Assembly: GCA_032622095.1 (NCBI GenBank)
Contig: CP136063.1
Location: 272,485,426-272,549,425 of the forward strand
DNA length: 64,000 nt
DNA from: Siphonodentalium dalli
Lineage: Eukaryota; Mollusca; Scaphopoda; Gadilida; Siphonodentaliidae
Direction: 5' to 3'
The translations under genes were made by a program, and so were the position numbers. Positions 1-9,669 of the stretch are shown one piece after another. How positions within the stretch are numbered: the stretch's first letter is position 1; every line of letters starts with the position of its first letter. The notes below the pieces were generated by a model, which saw nothing but the letters and a program-made list of their open reading frames with translations, was not told where the DNA came from and did not search any database.

Positions 1-1322
1 TTTAAAATTATATAGTGCTAGGTTCACACTCAAGTAGTAATACAACCAGTTTATAATTTCTTGTAAAACAAGAAATGATAGTAAACCCATTTTTCACTGG
101 CTAATTGAGTACATTTTTCACCTATACCAACATGAAAAAAGTGGCAGTAAGAGTGTGTCCATACGCTGGCAAGTTTGCACGATGTGTTATGCATGCATTA
201 TCTCATTGAAACCCATATTTGCCAGAATATGAAAGGAAGCATGCATTTATAATGCATATTTACCACAGCTATAACGCCATGATAAGTAAACTTTCGTTAG
301 CCCCACCTGTGTTATTCATTCATTCATTGCGAGATAGTGTCAAAAAATGTCGAAAAGCGGTGGTTTGTTGCTTAAACACTCCATCACCAGGTACATAACT
401 GACAACGATTCCAATGATATTTAGTATTTTTACTACAGACGTACACTTATACTTACATTCTACAACTACTTACTCATGTACATAACTCAAAATTTAAAAA
501 TTAATACTTTCTATAACTCGCGGCCTATGATTACGTTCCTAAGTTCTAAACTTGTAAAGCCCAACTGTGTACCACGTTCCCATCTTTTACTGAAACTACC
601 AGGTATGGGACAATCATGATACATTAAAGTTTTAACGCCCGACGTATAATTCTTACCTTTATGATGGTGCGTGATTCTACAATACTGGTACGCATACGCT
701 TGTCATGTGGTATACTTATATTTTCTAAATTTAAAAACACCAAGCATACTTCTATTATGTTCCTGTTTTTCATTTAGCTGACTACTAAATTGTCCAAGTG
801 GCGCTTCGGAATGTGTACCTATATTTTGAACACCTTGCCCATGTTACCGAAGACAGGTTTACACCTGTATTCTGCGGAGTTCCCAGTCCCCTGGATCTCT
901 ATATATTCACAACATATGGTTGCAAGCTATTTACAAGCAAACGTCGATAGTGTCGATACAGGTAAAACTACATAGTTTTTACTTTACAGGTAGTTAGTTA
1001 GCTGTGATTCAAAATCATTGTATAAGCATTTTTCCATTCTGTTTCTGTGATATTGTTGCTTTCTGTACCGAAATGCCTGCAAAAGAATAGCTGGCAAATG
1101 TGCGAGTGTATGAACGTACCCTAAATTACCTTTCACACAAAACGAAAGGCAACTAGAGGTAAGATTCCATGGAATCAAATATACTGCCATGGTATCCCAT
1201 TCCATGTGTGTATTATTCGTATAGGTGTGTTCCTCTTCATGCGAATGCATATTGGTGCTTTGTGATCTGCTGGTGGACTTGCATTGATATTTCTAAATAA
1301 GATATATATTCCAAAGGTTTAT
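1..1322. other. AT-rich non-coding DNA, no gene seen
   Basis: I see no gene here. The longest open frames are under 90 codons, lack recognisable domains and are not framed by splice or promoter signals I would trust. A short perfect palindrome (GATTCCATGGAATC, about 1,163-1,176) and nearby CCATGG-containing repeats are the only local structure. It could be intergenic or intronic; the sequence alone does not decide. Confidence 0.6.
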
Positions 1323-1405
1323 GTCATTTGGTTCGACCCACCGTGGATGATTAATGGCAGTCTATTGCATCATGATCGTGACCAACTGAGCCACCATTCT
1401 CCCCA
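1323..1405 (-). mobile_element. tRNA-like region with A and B boxes, probable SINE head remnant
   Basis: Read on the minus strand, TGGCTCAGTTGGT (plus positions 1,381-1,393) fits the RNA polymerase III A box. GGGTCGAACC (plus 1,330-1,339) fits the B box, about 42 bases further on, which is a tRNA-compatible spacing. I could not fold a complete cloverleaf with a clean acceptor stem, so a functional tRNA gene is unlikely. A tRNA-derived SINE head or a decayed tRNA pseudogene fits better. The element's 3' end is not delimited. Confidence 0.4.
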
Positions 1406-1565
1406 GCCAATTAGTTCATTTTTAATCGGTATGGATACATTTTAGAGCTAAGTATAACCTCTCACCAGGACGCCCATATCATATTCAATGGTCACGAAAT
1501 TTGGCGTGTGTGATTATATCGTAATCGACATGTAGATCAAAAGGATGTAAAGCATATGAATGTAC

Positions 1566-1630
1566 TAGGGGTGCCACGATTAATCGTATAAGCCGATAAT
1601 CGATTACCATTTCCGTCGTCGATTAATCTC
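1566..1630. mobile_element. hAT-like transposon terminus (fragment)
   Basis: The sequence TAGGGGTGCCACGATTAATC and the nearby CGATAATCGATTA resemble the common start of animal hAT elements and their MITEs (TAGGGGTG followed by an AT-rich CGATTAATCG palindrome). No matching inverted terminus or 8-bp target duplication was found nearby, so this is called a fragment. The assignment rests on recall of family ends. Confidence 0.35.
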
Positions 1631-1822
1631 CGTTATTTATTTTGGACGTCGGAATACCGTGTTTGTCTTACACAGTTTCATCTACAACCGAAGGTTTAAC
1701 AACCTTTGATCGTGCATCAGATATATTCTGACAACATGAGTATACTTAGATGTTGCAAGTATAGGCTATCACTTATCGTGTGGTGACTGCTGAATGAAAC
1801 TCACAATTACTATCATAATTAT

Positions 1823-2229
1823 TACGTGCGCTCGCGCAACAGTATGGCGATCAGACAGATTCGTAGGTTGGTGTCACACTCCGTGACGTCAGCAAAAACG
1901 ACGTAAAACCTCGTGGCGTTCTGACATTTTTACTGTGCCGCGTTTTTGCTATGTTTATTTTATGTGTTGTTTTCGATTATTTGTTTGTCGTCGATATCGC
2001 CATTTGTCAGGATTCCCTGTTTCTATATTTAAAACTGGCATGCTCGTAGTGAGCCTCGATTTCGATTTTTTCTCCCAGGTCAAAATTCGTCAGAGTTATG
2101 ACAAAAATAGATCGACCTACATTTTCTCCATCATAAATCTACATCAAAGAGTCTATAGACTCCTTCGGGACCTACATAGACTCCTTCATTTGGGTATTTT
2201 CACTTATAATTGGGAAGTTTTATAATTTT
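1823..2229. repeat. 407-bp direct repeat, unit 1
   Basis: It begins TACGTGCGCTCGCGCAACAG and is followed directly by a second copy starting at 2,230. The two copies align end to end with scattered substitutions and a small indel near the ATGACGTCAGC-containing segment. It contains CRE-like TGACGTCA and repeated ACGACGT motifs. Open frames run through both copies but match nothing I recognise. Confidence 0.85.
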
Positions 2230-2650
2230 TACGTGCGCTCGCGCAACAGTATGGCGATCAGACAGATTCGTAGGTTGGTGTCACCATACTCCGTTTCACT
2301 CCATGACGTCAGCAAAAACGACGTAAAACGTCGTGGCGTTCTGACATTTTTACTGTGCCGCGTTTTTGCTATGTTTATTTTATGTTTTGTTTTCGATTAT
2401 TTGTTTGTCGCCGATATCGCCATTTGTCGGGATTCCCTGTTTCTATATTTAAAACTGGCATGCTCGTAGTGAGCCTCGATTTCGATTTTTTCTTCCAGGT
2501 CAAAATACGTCAGAGTTATGACAAAAATAGATCGACCTACAGTTTCTCCATCAGAACTCTACATCAAAGAGTCTATAGACTCCTTCGGGACCTACATAGA
2601 CTCCTTCATTTGGGTATTTTTACTTATAATTGGGAAGTTTTATCATTTTT
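2230..2650. repeat. 421-bp direct repeat, unit 2
   Basis: This is the second copy of the preceding unit, about 13 bases longer near 2,284-2,300 (an extra CCATACTCCGTTTCA-like stretch). It ends in GGGAAGTTTTATCATTTTTA, parallel to the end of unit 1. Sequence to about 2,790 continues in a similar style, with ACGACGAATGACGTAAC near its end, and may be the tail of the same element. Confidence 0.85.
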
Positions 2651-2726
2651 AGTTCGTGCGAAGACCTCTTTTTATCGTGCGGGAGAAGAGAGACATTCAA
2701 AATGCGATTTCGTAATTCGACGCAAT

Positions 2727-2751
2727 AGGCTGAATAGCCTAACATTCAGCC
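2727..2751. other. Alternative hairpins near the end of the 407/421-bp repeat element
   Basis: GGCTGAA (2,728-2,734) pairs with TTCAGCC (2,745-2,751). The overlapping AGGCT and AGCCT (2,727-2,731 and 2,736-2,740) form a competing stem. A short terminal hairpin would suit the end of a non-autonomous element, but this is weak on its own. Confidence 0.3.
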
Positions 2752-2912
2752 AAGTTCCGGGTCAAATACGACGAATGACGTAACACAACACAAACACCGT
2801 TTGAAGAGTTTATTATTACATAAAATGATCGCTATTGGTTAATTATTGATTAATTATTGATTTTTATTGTTGCATATTGGCTGCTATCAATATTTACACA
2901 AATGGTATTAAT

Positions 2913-3060
2913 TATACTTACATGTTTTAACATGTAAGTATATTGTAATTCTTCTGGCTTTTATTATACTTCCATGTTTTAACATGGAAGTATATTGTAA
3001 TTCTTCTGGCTTTTATTTATTTATTATACTAACATGTTTTAACATGTAAGTATATTGTAA
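2913..3060. repeat. Cluster of three 30-bp hairpins with a shared spacer
   Basis: Three near-copies lie at 2,913-2,942, 2,965-2,994 and 3,025-3,054. Each has 14-bp arms around a central TT and is followed by TATTGTAATTCTTCTGGC. Units 1 and 2 are perfect inverted repeats; unit 3 has one mismatch. Unit 2 has the outer arms TATACTTCCAT/ATGGAAGTATA that also occur in the satellite monomers. An AT-rich tract follows (3,075-3,105). Confidence 0.9.
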
Positions 3061-3109
3061 TTCTTCTGGCTTTTATTATTATTTTTTTTTATTTTTTCTT
3101 ATTATTCCA

Positions 3110-3907
3110 ATAACATGCCTTAATCTCTGGAACGGCTGAGCCGATTCACCCAATTTTTTCGGTTTCAGTATATAACTTTGGAAGTTCTAGTAAAATGGCC
3201 TATTCAGAATTTCGTCCGACCTTGACCTTCGGAGTTATCGCCATTTTGTTCATTTTTGGAGGTTTTTTGCGACACAAAAGTCACTTGCGAAATCGATGTT
3301 TGAATTCTTATATCGTCGAAACGGCTTGACCGATTGATTTGCAATTTGGTACATGCATAGCCATTGAGTATACGAAGTCGATGTACAAATAGAGAATTTC
3401 GTCTGACATTGACCTTTGGAAACAACGCTCTTTATCGGTTTTAGTGTTGTTTTCCTATCTCCTCCGAAACGGCTTGAGATATCGGATTCGGACTTTTTTC
3501 ATGATTTGCGCATGTATGTGTGTTATGAACCGCCGAAAAATGATAGGGTTCGCACTTCCGGTTTAAAAGTTCGCTATGGGTCGAAGGTTAAAAGAACGTT
3601 CTTTATAAGGAATCCAGAATAGCTCGAGCTATTGAGTTGGGACATTTTGTATCATGTGCAGCAAACTCTGCGCTCTATAACGATATATATAGTTAATGGA
3701 TTGCACTTCCAGTTTGGGAGAACGGGCGTGTGGGTATGTATCTCAAAACTATTTTGGCGCAGATTTTGATGGACGTCATCAGTAGTTGCCACTGATTACT
3801 ATGCAACTCGAATTTTAAAAATCGGACATAAACTGCGAGAGTTATGGTTGTTTAAAAACCGGGTTTGTATGGGGTTTTCGTGCCCTTAAAATGTCTTGAA
3901 ATATTTC
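3110..3907. repeat. Dispersed repeat with internal ~620-bp unit, copy I
   Basis: This contains the recurrent phrases ACGGCTTGACCGATTGATTT, TTGACCTTTGGAAACAACGC and CTCCGAAACGGCTTGAGATA. The segment from 3,286 onward is repeated in diverged form from about 3,908, an offset near 620. Short open frames on either strand have no recognisable product. The style is that of lophotrochozoan dispersed repeats. Confidence 0.7.
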
Positions 3908-4440
3908 AAAATCGATGTTTTATTACATTTGTCGTCGAAACGGCTTGGCCAATTGATTTGAAATTCCGTACCTCAATGGGCATTGAACATATGCAGTCGA
4001 TGCACTAATAGGGAATTTCGTTTGACCTTGACCTTTGGAAACAACGCTCTTTATCTGTTTTATTGTTTTAAACGTATCTCCTCCGGGACGGCTTGAGATA
4101 TCGAGTTCGGACTTGCATTATTAGTTTCCTCTTATCATGTGATACAAACACGCGAAAAACGGTATGGATAGCTCTTCCGGTTCGAAAGTTCGGTATTGGT
4201 CGAAGAATCGGTTAACGCTCTTTGAAAAACGTTTTTCTCCTGAATTTGACCAAATTCATAGGGCGGCATCGCTAGTCCGAACTGAAGACAACGCCTTTAA
4301 AAATTAGCGCAATCGACCAAAAACTGACGTCACAGCACCCGATTCAAATTTTGACTTTTGGGTATCCTGCAAGGTGAAAGCCTTGCCCTGATTTCTTTGA
4401 AAAAGGCGAATATATCCAAAACGACTCTACTGATCATGGC
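3908..4440. repeat. Dispersed repeat, copy II of the ~620-bp unit
   Basis: This is a diverged copy of 3,286-3,907: GTCGTCGAAACGGCTTGGCC, then TTGACCTTTGGAAACAACGC, then CTCCGGGACGGCTTGAGATA in the same order. The part matching 3,705-3,835 is displaced to about 4,870-5,000 by the minisatellite at 4,461-4,859, so copy II appears interrupted. Confidence 0.7.
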
Positions 4441-4460
4441 CATTTTATTGTCGGGTGCCG

Positions 4461-4620
4461 ACCAGCATTGGGTTCTGCTGTGTCAGACAGTAGATAGAAA
4501 AGGATTTCATGTATTCACACTATGGTACTACCTATATACGACCAGCATTGGGTTCTGCTGTGTCAGACAGTAGATAGAAAAGGATTTCATTTATTCACAC
4601 TATGGTACTACCTATATACG
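4461..4620. repeat. 80-bp tandem duplication
   Basis: The block starting ACCAGCATTGGGTTCTGCTG at 4,461 repeats at 4,541 with a single visible difference (ATGTATTC versus ATTTATTC). Near identity indicates a recent local duplication at the left edge of the minisatellite. Confidence 0.9.
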
Positions 4621-4859
4621 AGCGACTGCGTCGCATAAGATACTATGTGTGGCGGGGGGTGGTGGGGGTAGCGGGGGTGGCGGGGTGGCGGGGGTGGCGG
4701 GGGTGGCGGGTGGTACATATATACGAGCGCCTGCGGCGCATAAGATACTATAGGTGGCGAGATGGGGTGATGGGTGGGTACTACCTATATACGAGCGCCT
4801 GCGGCGCATAAGCTACTATGGGTGGCGGGATGGGATAGTGGTTGAGTACTACCTATTTA
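4606..4859 (+). repeat. G-rich minisatellite with G-quadruplex potential
   Basis: Three units start TACTACCTATATACGAGCG or a close variant (about 4,606, 4,712 and 4,777), with a truncated fourth at about 4,845. Unit 1 is expanded by runs of GGGGG separated by TGGC or TAGC (4,651-4,713). The plus strand there has many more than four G-runs of three or more, so a stable quadruplex is expected. The CGCATAAGATACTAT core is conserved between units. Confidence 0.85.
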
Positions 4860-4864
4860 TAATA

Positions 4865-5030
4865 CATTTTACTGATTTCACTTCCGTTTTGTGAGCACGG
4901 GCGTGTTGGTATGTATCTAAAATTGTTTTGGTGCAGATTTTGATGGAATTTGGTGGATATAATCTGTGGTTGCCGAGTATTACTATGAGCTAGCTACAGA
5001 GCTACAGTTACCGATATGTGTCTTCTGAAA
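4865..5030. repeat. Displaced segment of the 3.1-4.4 kb repeat
   Basis: CACTTCCGTTTTGTGAGCAC, then GGGCGTGTTGGTATGTATCT and GCAGATTTTGATGGA, correspond in order to 3,705-3,835 with substitutions. This supports interruption of copy II by the minisatellite. Confidence 0.65.
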
Positions 5031-5048
5031 ACTGACGATTTATTACGT

Positions 5049-5367
5049 ATGATATTTGCCTATTTATGGGCGGTAACTCCTCGGGGAAAGCGCGGACACA
5101 AGTTTTGATGCCCGTGGGCAGTAGGGCATATCGAGGTGTGCATACGGTCCAATTTTCGATGCTCTGCTCCTTATAATTTCCGAGATAATAAAATCACATT
5201 TTTTTATATAAAGGGAGATAACTCCGTGGGATAAACGCGGACAATATTCGTTATGAGCCAAAGGCATAAAACCCATTTACCCCAATATACTTACCAATCT
5301 TGAGTTTTCTAATCCTAATACTTTCAGATATTAGGGCGTTGAAAAATACTGTAGTATAATAATAATG
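5049..5367. repeat. Dispersed repeat with GGTAACTCC/GATAACTCC modules, copy 1
   Basis: It is closely matched at 6,788-7,108 (offset 1,739). Inside are two related modules, GGGCGGTAACTCCTCGGGGA and AAGGGAGATAACTCCGTGGG, each followed by a GCGGACA motif about 150 bases apart. It ends in GTATAATAATAATG, a simple-repeat tail like those that close retroelement copies. These phrases are the main basis for the mollusc guess. Confidence 0.75.
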
Positions 5368-5541
5368 AAAAATAATCGAAAAAGGGCAATAACTCTGTTA
5401 AAAGCTATTGGACCAACATGCGGATACCTTTATTTTTAGTAGACCTTGAATGCCTACAATCGCTAGAGATTTCACGTTCCTACTGTCATTAGTTTCTGAG
5501 TATTTCCAAATAAACCGAAAACGGCACAAGTACAAAAACAA

Positions 5542-5572
5542 TATACTTCCTTGGTTACACCATGGAAGTATA
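5542..5572. repeat. Hairpin with TATACTTCC/GGAAGTATA arms
   Basis: TATACTTCC pairs with GGAAGTATA, with an inner TGGT/ACCA stem after one mismatch. It is followed by ATAATAGGGA, closely similar to the ATAATAAGGGA that follows the hairpin in every satellite monomer. It lies at the end of a segment starting AAAAAGGGCAATAACTCTG (about 5,377). Confidence 0.75.
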
Positions 5573-5734
5573 ATAATAGGGAAAATCATGAGTGGAAAGA
5601 ATCGCAGTTTAGGGACGGAAAATATGAAGTATGGTGAGTATATGTTGTCCTAACATGTGTAGGTTTGTCTCAAGTGTTTGGACGTGACCCCACCCTGCCT
5701 CGAAATTGGGTGACGGGATTGGGAAAACATTAAC

Positions 5735-6600
5735 CCTGGCACAAAATGCGAAGTTTGAGGGCCCGTAACTCAGTCAGTTTCCAACGGATTTTAAAATTGT
5801 TTTCAGTTTTGCGATCTGCGGCTGACATAGATTGCATACTACAAATATCATCTGATTCGGACCCGAATAACACTTTTGTTATTGGAAAGCATATGGGCCC
5901 AAATTCAACATTGGATGGCCAAAATCTCCGCCATTTTGACACGAATTTACGATCTGTTTTCAGCTTCGTGATCAACGTATATGGTAGATGTTACATTCCA
6001 AGTTTCATCTGATTCGGAGAAGAATAAAAAGATGGTACCATGGACCACCCCTCCCCTGACACACAATAATGAACCGACACTGGCAAAATTTGGCCCACCG
6101 CGTGCTCTCTTCAGTCCATACGTATTTTCGTATCAGATGACATCCTATGTTCGATATCTTCGGAGGAGATGTGTTATCAAGCACAAGGGCCCAAAATTGC
6201 AAAGTTTGAGGGCCCGCAATTCTTTCAGTTTCCGATGGATTTTCGAATTTTTTTCAGTTTCTAGATCGGCTGATGTTGCAGATGTTATATTCCAAGTTTC
6301 ATCTGATTCCGAGAAGAATTAAAAATTGGTACCACGGACCACCCCTCCCCAGACCCACAATACTGAACCGATACTGGCAAAATTTGGCCCACCGCGTGCC
6401 CTCTTCGTCCGCACACGTTGGCGATCAGATGTCATCCTATGTTCGATATCTTCGGAGGAGATGTGTACACAAGCACATGGGCCCAAATTGCAAAATTTGA
6501 GGGCCCGTAACTCTTGCATTTCTTCTCGGATTTCAAAAATCCTTTCCGGTATGGGTTTGTTTTCGCTCGGGAAATACATAAACTTAAATAGATGAATGTC
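5735..6600. repeat. Dispersed repeat of about three diverged ~294-bp units
   Basis: Units carry GTTTGAGGGCCCGTAACTC-like and CCAAGTTTCATCTGATTC-like motifs. TGGTACCATGGACC at about 6,033 recurs as TGGTACCACGGACC at about 6,327, giving a period near 294. A more diverged or truncated unit covers 5,735-6,030. Open frames across the units are on both strands and not conserved as a product. Confidence 0.8.
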
Positions 6601-6628
6601 AATGAAAATTTATTTTGCGAAAATTTTG

Positions 6629-6654
6629 CCCCCCCCCCCCCCCCCCCCCCCCCC
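6629..6654. repeat. Poly-C tract (26 bases)
   Basis: An uninterrupted run of 26 C is followed by ACCCC. The minus strand is poly-G. The exact length is likely unreliable in an assembly and polymorphic in nature. Confidence 0.95.
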
Positions 6655-6787
6655 ACCCCAGTGTCAAAATATATGTCCGTCCATGTCAAATTTTCCTTCT
6701 CTGACTAAACTGACAACTGTCAACACGACTATGAAAACCACATGCAGTTATCTGGAATGATACAAGAGGACAACAGAGTACAATCAA

Positions 6788-7108
6788 ATAGAGGTTTGCC
6801 AACTATGGGCGGTAACTCCTCAGGGAAAGCGCGGACACAAGTTTTGATGCCCGTGGGCAGTAGGGCATATCGAGGTGGGCATACGGTCCAATTTTCGATG
6901 CTCTGCTCCTTATAATTTCCGAGATAATACAATGACATTTTTTTATATAAAGGGAGATAACTCCTCGGGGAAAACGCGGACAATATTCTTTATGCGACGA
7001 TGGCATAGAATTCTTTGACCCCAAGATACGTGCCAAGTTTTAATGTGCTACTCCTGGTACTTTTCGAGTAATAAGGGTTGCAAAAGTGTCCAGTATAATA
7101 ATAATAAT
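6788..7108. repeat. Dispersed repeat with GGTAACTCC/GATAACTCC modules, copy 2
   Basis: This is the second copy of 5,049-5,367, same orientation, with the same two internal modules. It ends in GTATAATAATAATAATAA, immediately followed by the left end of island X0 (CTAGAAATTTTAAACTTCC). Confidence 0.75.
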
Positions 7109-7524
7109 AACTAGAAATTTTAAACTTCCAATTGGAAGTTTGATACTTCCATATAATTGTCATATATATTCCAATCCAAACCCCTCCTCAATCATTATCC
7201 TTCCCATAACCCAAACCTTAACCATAACCATACCTATTGTCAATCCGTACCATGTTTCAAGGCTAAATGTTTTCTACAAGCATAACCTTGCTCTAGCCGT
7301 AACCATAACTACCATAATTCTAACTCTATATATAACTTTAAAAATTCATGGAATATCAATAGTGGCTCACCTTTTCGATTGTAATTTTGTTTATAACGAT
7401 TGTTCCGTTCCACAACTATTGAAGTATATATTTAGTTACCACCATGTATTCATCAGACCTTATATTATGTTACATAAACATCATAAACACATTATTTCGC
7501 AAAAATAAAAAAAAAACACGAATG

Positions 7525-8310
7525 AGGCTACTTTTGAAAAAAATAATACACACAATTGTGTGTGTCCCTCTCACCTCTAGACACCACTGAGTCGAATGAC
7601 CCAATTGTGACATTCTTAAACCGCACAATTACATTCCTGATATTATGCAGATGATTATTTATAAGTTTTGTGCTAATCGGCGTCTAAACAAATTATCAAA
7701 TTTGGTTTCGACCCCTCCCCACAATCTCTCACCAATATGATGTCTTTAAAGCACACGATTAGATTTATCATATCATGGATAAGAACGTGTATCAATTTGG
7801 TAGAAACTGGGGTTGAAAATATTGTGTATCAATGTTGGTGCCCCTCTCCCTTTCAGTGCACACTGTCGCAAATGAGGCAACTTTTGAAACAAAATTAAGC
7901 CACACAATTAGACTCCTCATACTATGGGGATGAGTTTGTATAAATGTGGTGGCAATCTACGACCATTCTTCTCAAATTTGGTGCCCACCCCCAATTTCTC
8001 ATCCAAACGACACTAAGTTAGGCTCTTCTAATCGCACAACTAGATTTCACGAAGAAGAATATACATGTATATCAATTTGGTGGAAATCGGCGCTAAAATT
8101 AGTTTATCATTGTTGGTGCCCCTTCCCCTTTCGTGCATCCCTGACTCGACGATGACACTTTTGACATATTTAAACCACACCATTAGATTCTTCATATTAT
8201 GGAGTTGATTATATGTAAGTTTCGTGGTAATCGGCGACAAAAAATCTGCCCCTCCATATTTCCTGCCCCTGACAGCAACGGCGTCACTTTAGAAAATTCT
8301 AGCCCCCACC
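7525..8310. repeat. Internal ~125-150-bp subrepeats of island X0
   Basis: Anchors of the form CACAATTAGATTC occur near 7,624, 7,751, 7,903, 8,034, 8,175 and 8,298, with intervening GGTGCCCCTCTCCC-like and TCAATTTGGTGGAAATCGGC-like phrases. In islands X1 and X2 this stretch is reduced to a single junction (TACTTTTGAAATTATATTTC, near 13,506-13,525), as expected from contraction of a subrepeat array. Confidence 0.7.
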
Positions 8311-8379
8311 ATTATATTTCTCGTAAAAAGATACCCCTAGTAGACCCCTACTAGATGGTTCCCTGTTATTTTTTTTATA

Positions 8380-8414
8380 AAAGACAGACAGACAGACAGG
8401 CAGACAGACAGACA
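8380..8414. repeat. GACA microsatellite
   Basis: This is a run of GACA units with one GGCA interruption. The equivalent position in X1 and X2 (about 13,583-13,615 and 19,819-19,853) is shorter and degenerate. Confidence 0.85.
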
Positions 8415-9669
8415 TTCGTAAATATAGATAGATGTACAAATGTTATTAAATAATTCATGAATTTCAATTTAAATCACATGACCTCAGTTGTACCTGTCCG
8501 ATGACATTCCACGTGACAATCTACCATGTGTACCAATTTTCGTTTGTCACGATTGGCGACCGGTTGGTCGCCAATAGCAGGTCAGACCGACAAACAAATG
8601 AACACACCCAATTGGTTTTATTAGTATAAATACACACATGTGTACAATATATATATATTTAATTGGCAACGGAAATAAATAACATGCGCGGGTTCACTAC
8701 ACACGCATGTGTCTATCTCTTGTACCTATATTCCAACTAAAAGACTTGAGATGTTAAAAAGTATATCTGCAATTGAATGTTATATTCTCGTGAAATATAC
8801 GGATAGTTATAGTCTGTCCAACACTGAAGTGCGAAGTTTTGATTTAATGCCGATCTGTAATTTGCCAAGTGTTGGTTTATCAGTTTGTCGGGTCAGTGAT
8901 TTCAACGGCCAGTAATATCAGTGACGGTTATTTCTACGTGCAGCGGATATATTTATCTATGAAATAATTATGCGCGAATGGCAATCACTCACACAATTAG
9001 TAACATACTAAAAACGAGCCCAAATCACCAGAATGAGACAAAGACGAATATGTTTTATTTGAAGGACTATCATGCTCAGGAACGTTCTAGAAAGATCACT
9101 GAAATGTCTATTATATGTGTATCAGGAATCAAGCATTAAATATAATTCAGAAACGTATTAATATAGCATAAACAGGTAATGCTGTCAAAACACGTTATGT
9201 CATTACAAACGTTTATACCGATTGTAATCACTGTCCAAGATCGCGAATCTTTCCACAGCTTGAATGAATTTTGTATACATTTTGGGTATAAAGTGACTTA
9301 GTCGGATAGGTGCGTAACACAGTGTGCCATTAGAAGTAGGCCAGCCATGCAGCCAATTCTATTTTAAAGAGCGCGGATTTGGGATAACTGCATTGTGTGA
9401 GAACGTAACATGATTCGCGTACATCTATATGCATTTCAGTATGTTCCTTTCCCGAGTAATGGTACCTTTTCTGTGCACATAAATAGCACCAAACTGAACA
9501 TATGCCTTCTCACCAGCAAAATTATAAATAGCCGATGTTGTTTGAAACGGTAGTATACCATATACAAATATAGCATGTCGAGCTTGTAAAATAGACGGAT
9601 ATTCTTGGGAATATACGGACATGAATGCGCGTATTTTACCATTTAATATGTTATTGCAAGTCTTCTCAG

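Larger units (their letters stand above)
7105..9669. repeat. Island sequence X0 (partial first copy)
   Basis: It begins AACTAGAAATTTTAAACTTC, containing the palindrome AAACTTCCAATTGGAAGTTT, and is homologous along its length to 13,090-15,020 and 19,320-21,249. Relative to those it has about 780 extra bases (7,525-8,310), lacks the 170-bp MITE, and differs by smaller indels both ways: about 60 extra bases near 8,650-8,710 and about 40 missing near 8,993. Homology stops at GCAAGTCTTC (about 9,666), where satellite A begins. No gene is recognised; open frames at 7,086-7,508 and 9,425-9,766 have no family signature. Confidence 0.85.

Noticed and set aside
2355-2783. 142-codon open frame across the second 421-bp repeat
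   Set aside because: It crosses a repeat boundary into flanking DNA and has no recognisable domain; the parallel frame in unit 1 ends early.
7086-7508. 140-codon open frame at the left end of X0
   Set aside because: It starts in the simple-repeat tail of the neighbouring element and is low-complexity and I/T/P-rich, with no family resemblance; the matching regions of X1/X2 do not keep it open.
8376-8420. Recombination signal at the GACA tract
   Set aside because: It is a simple microsatellite; nothing beyond the tetranucleotide repeat is visible.
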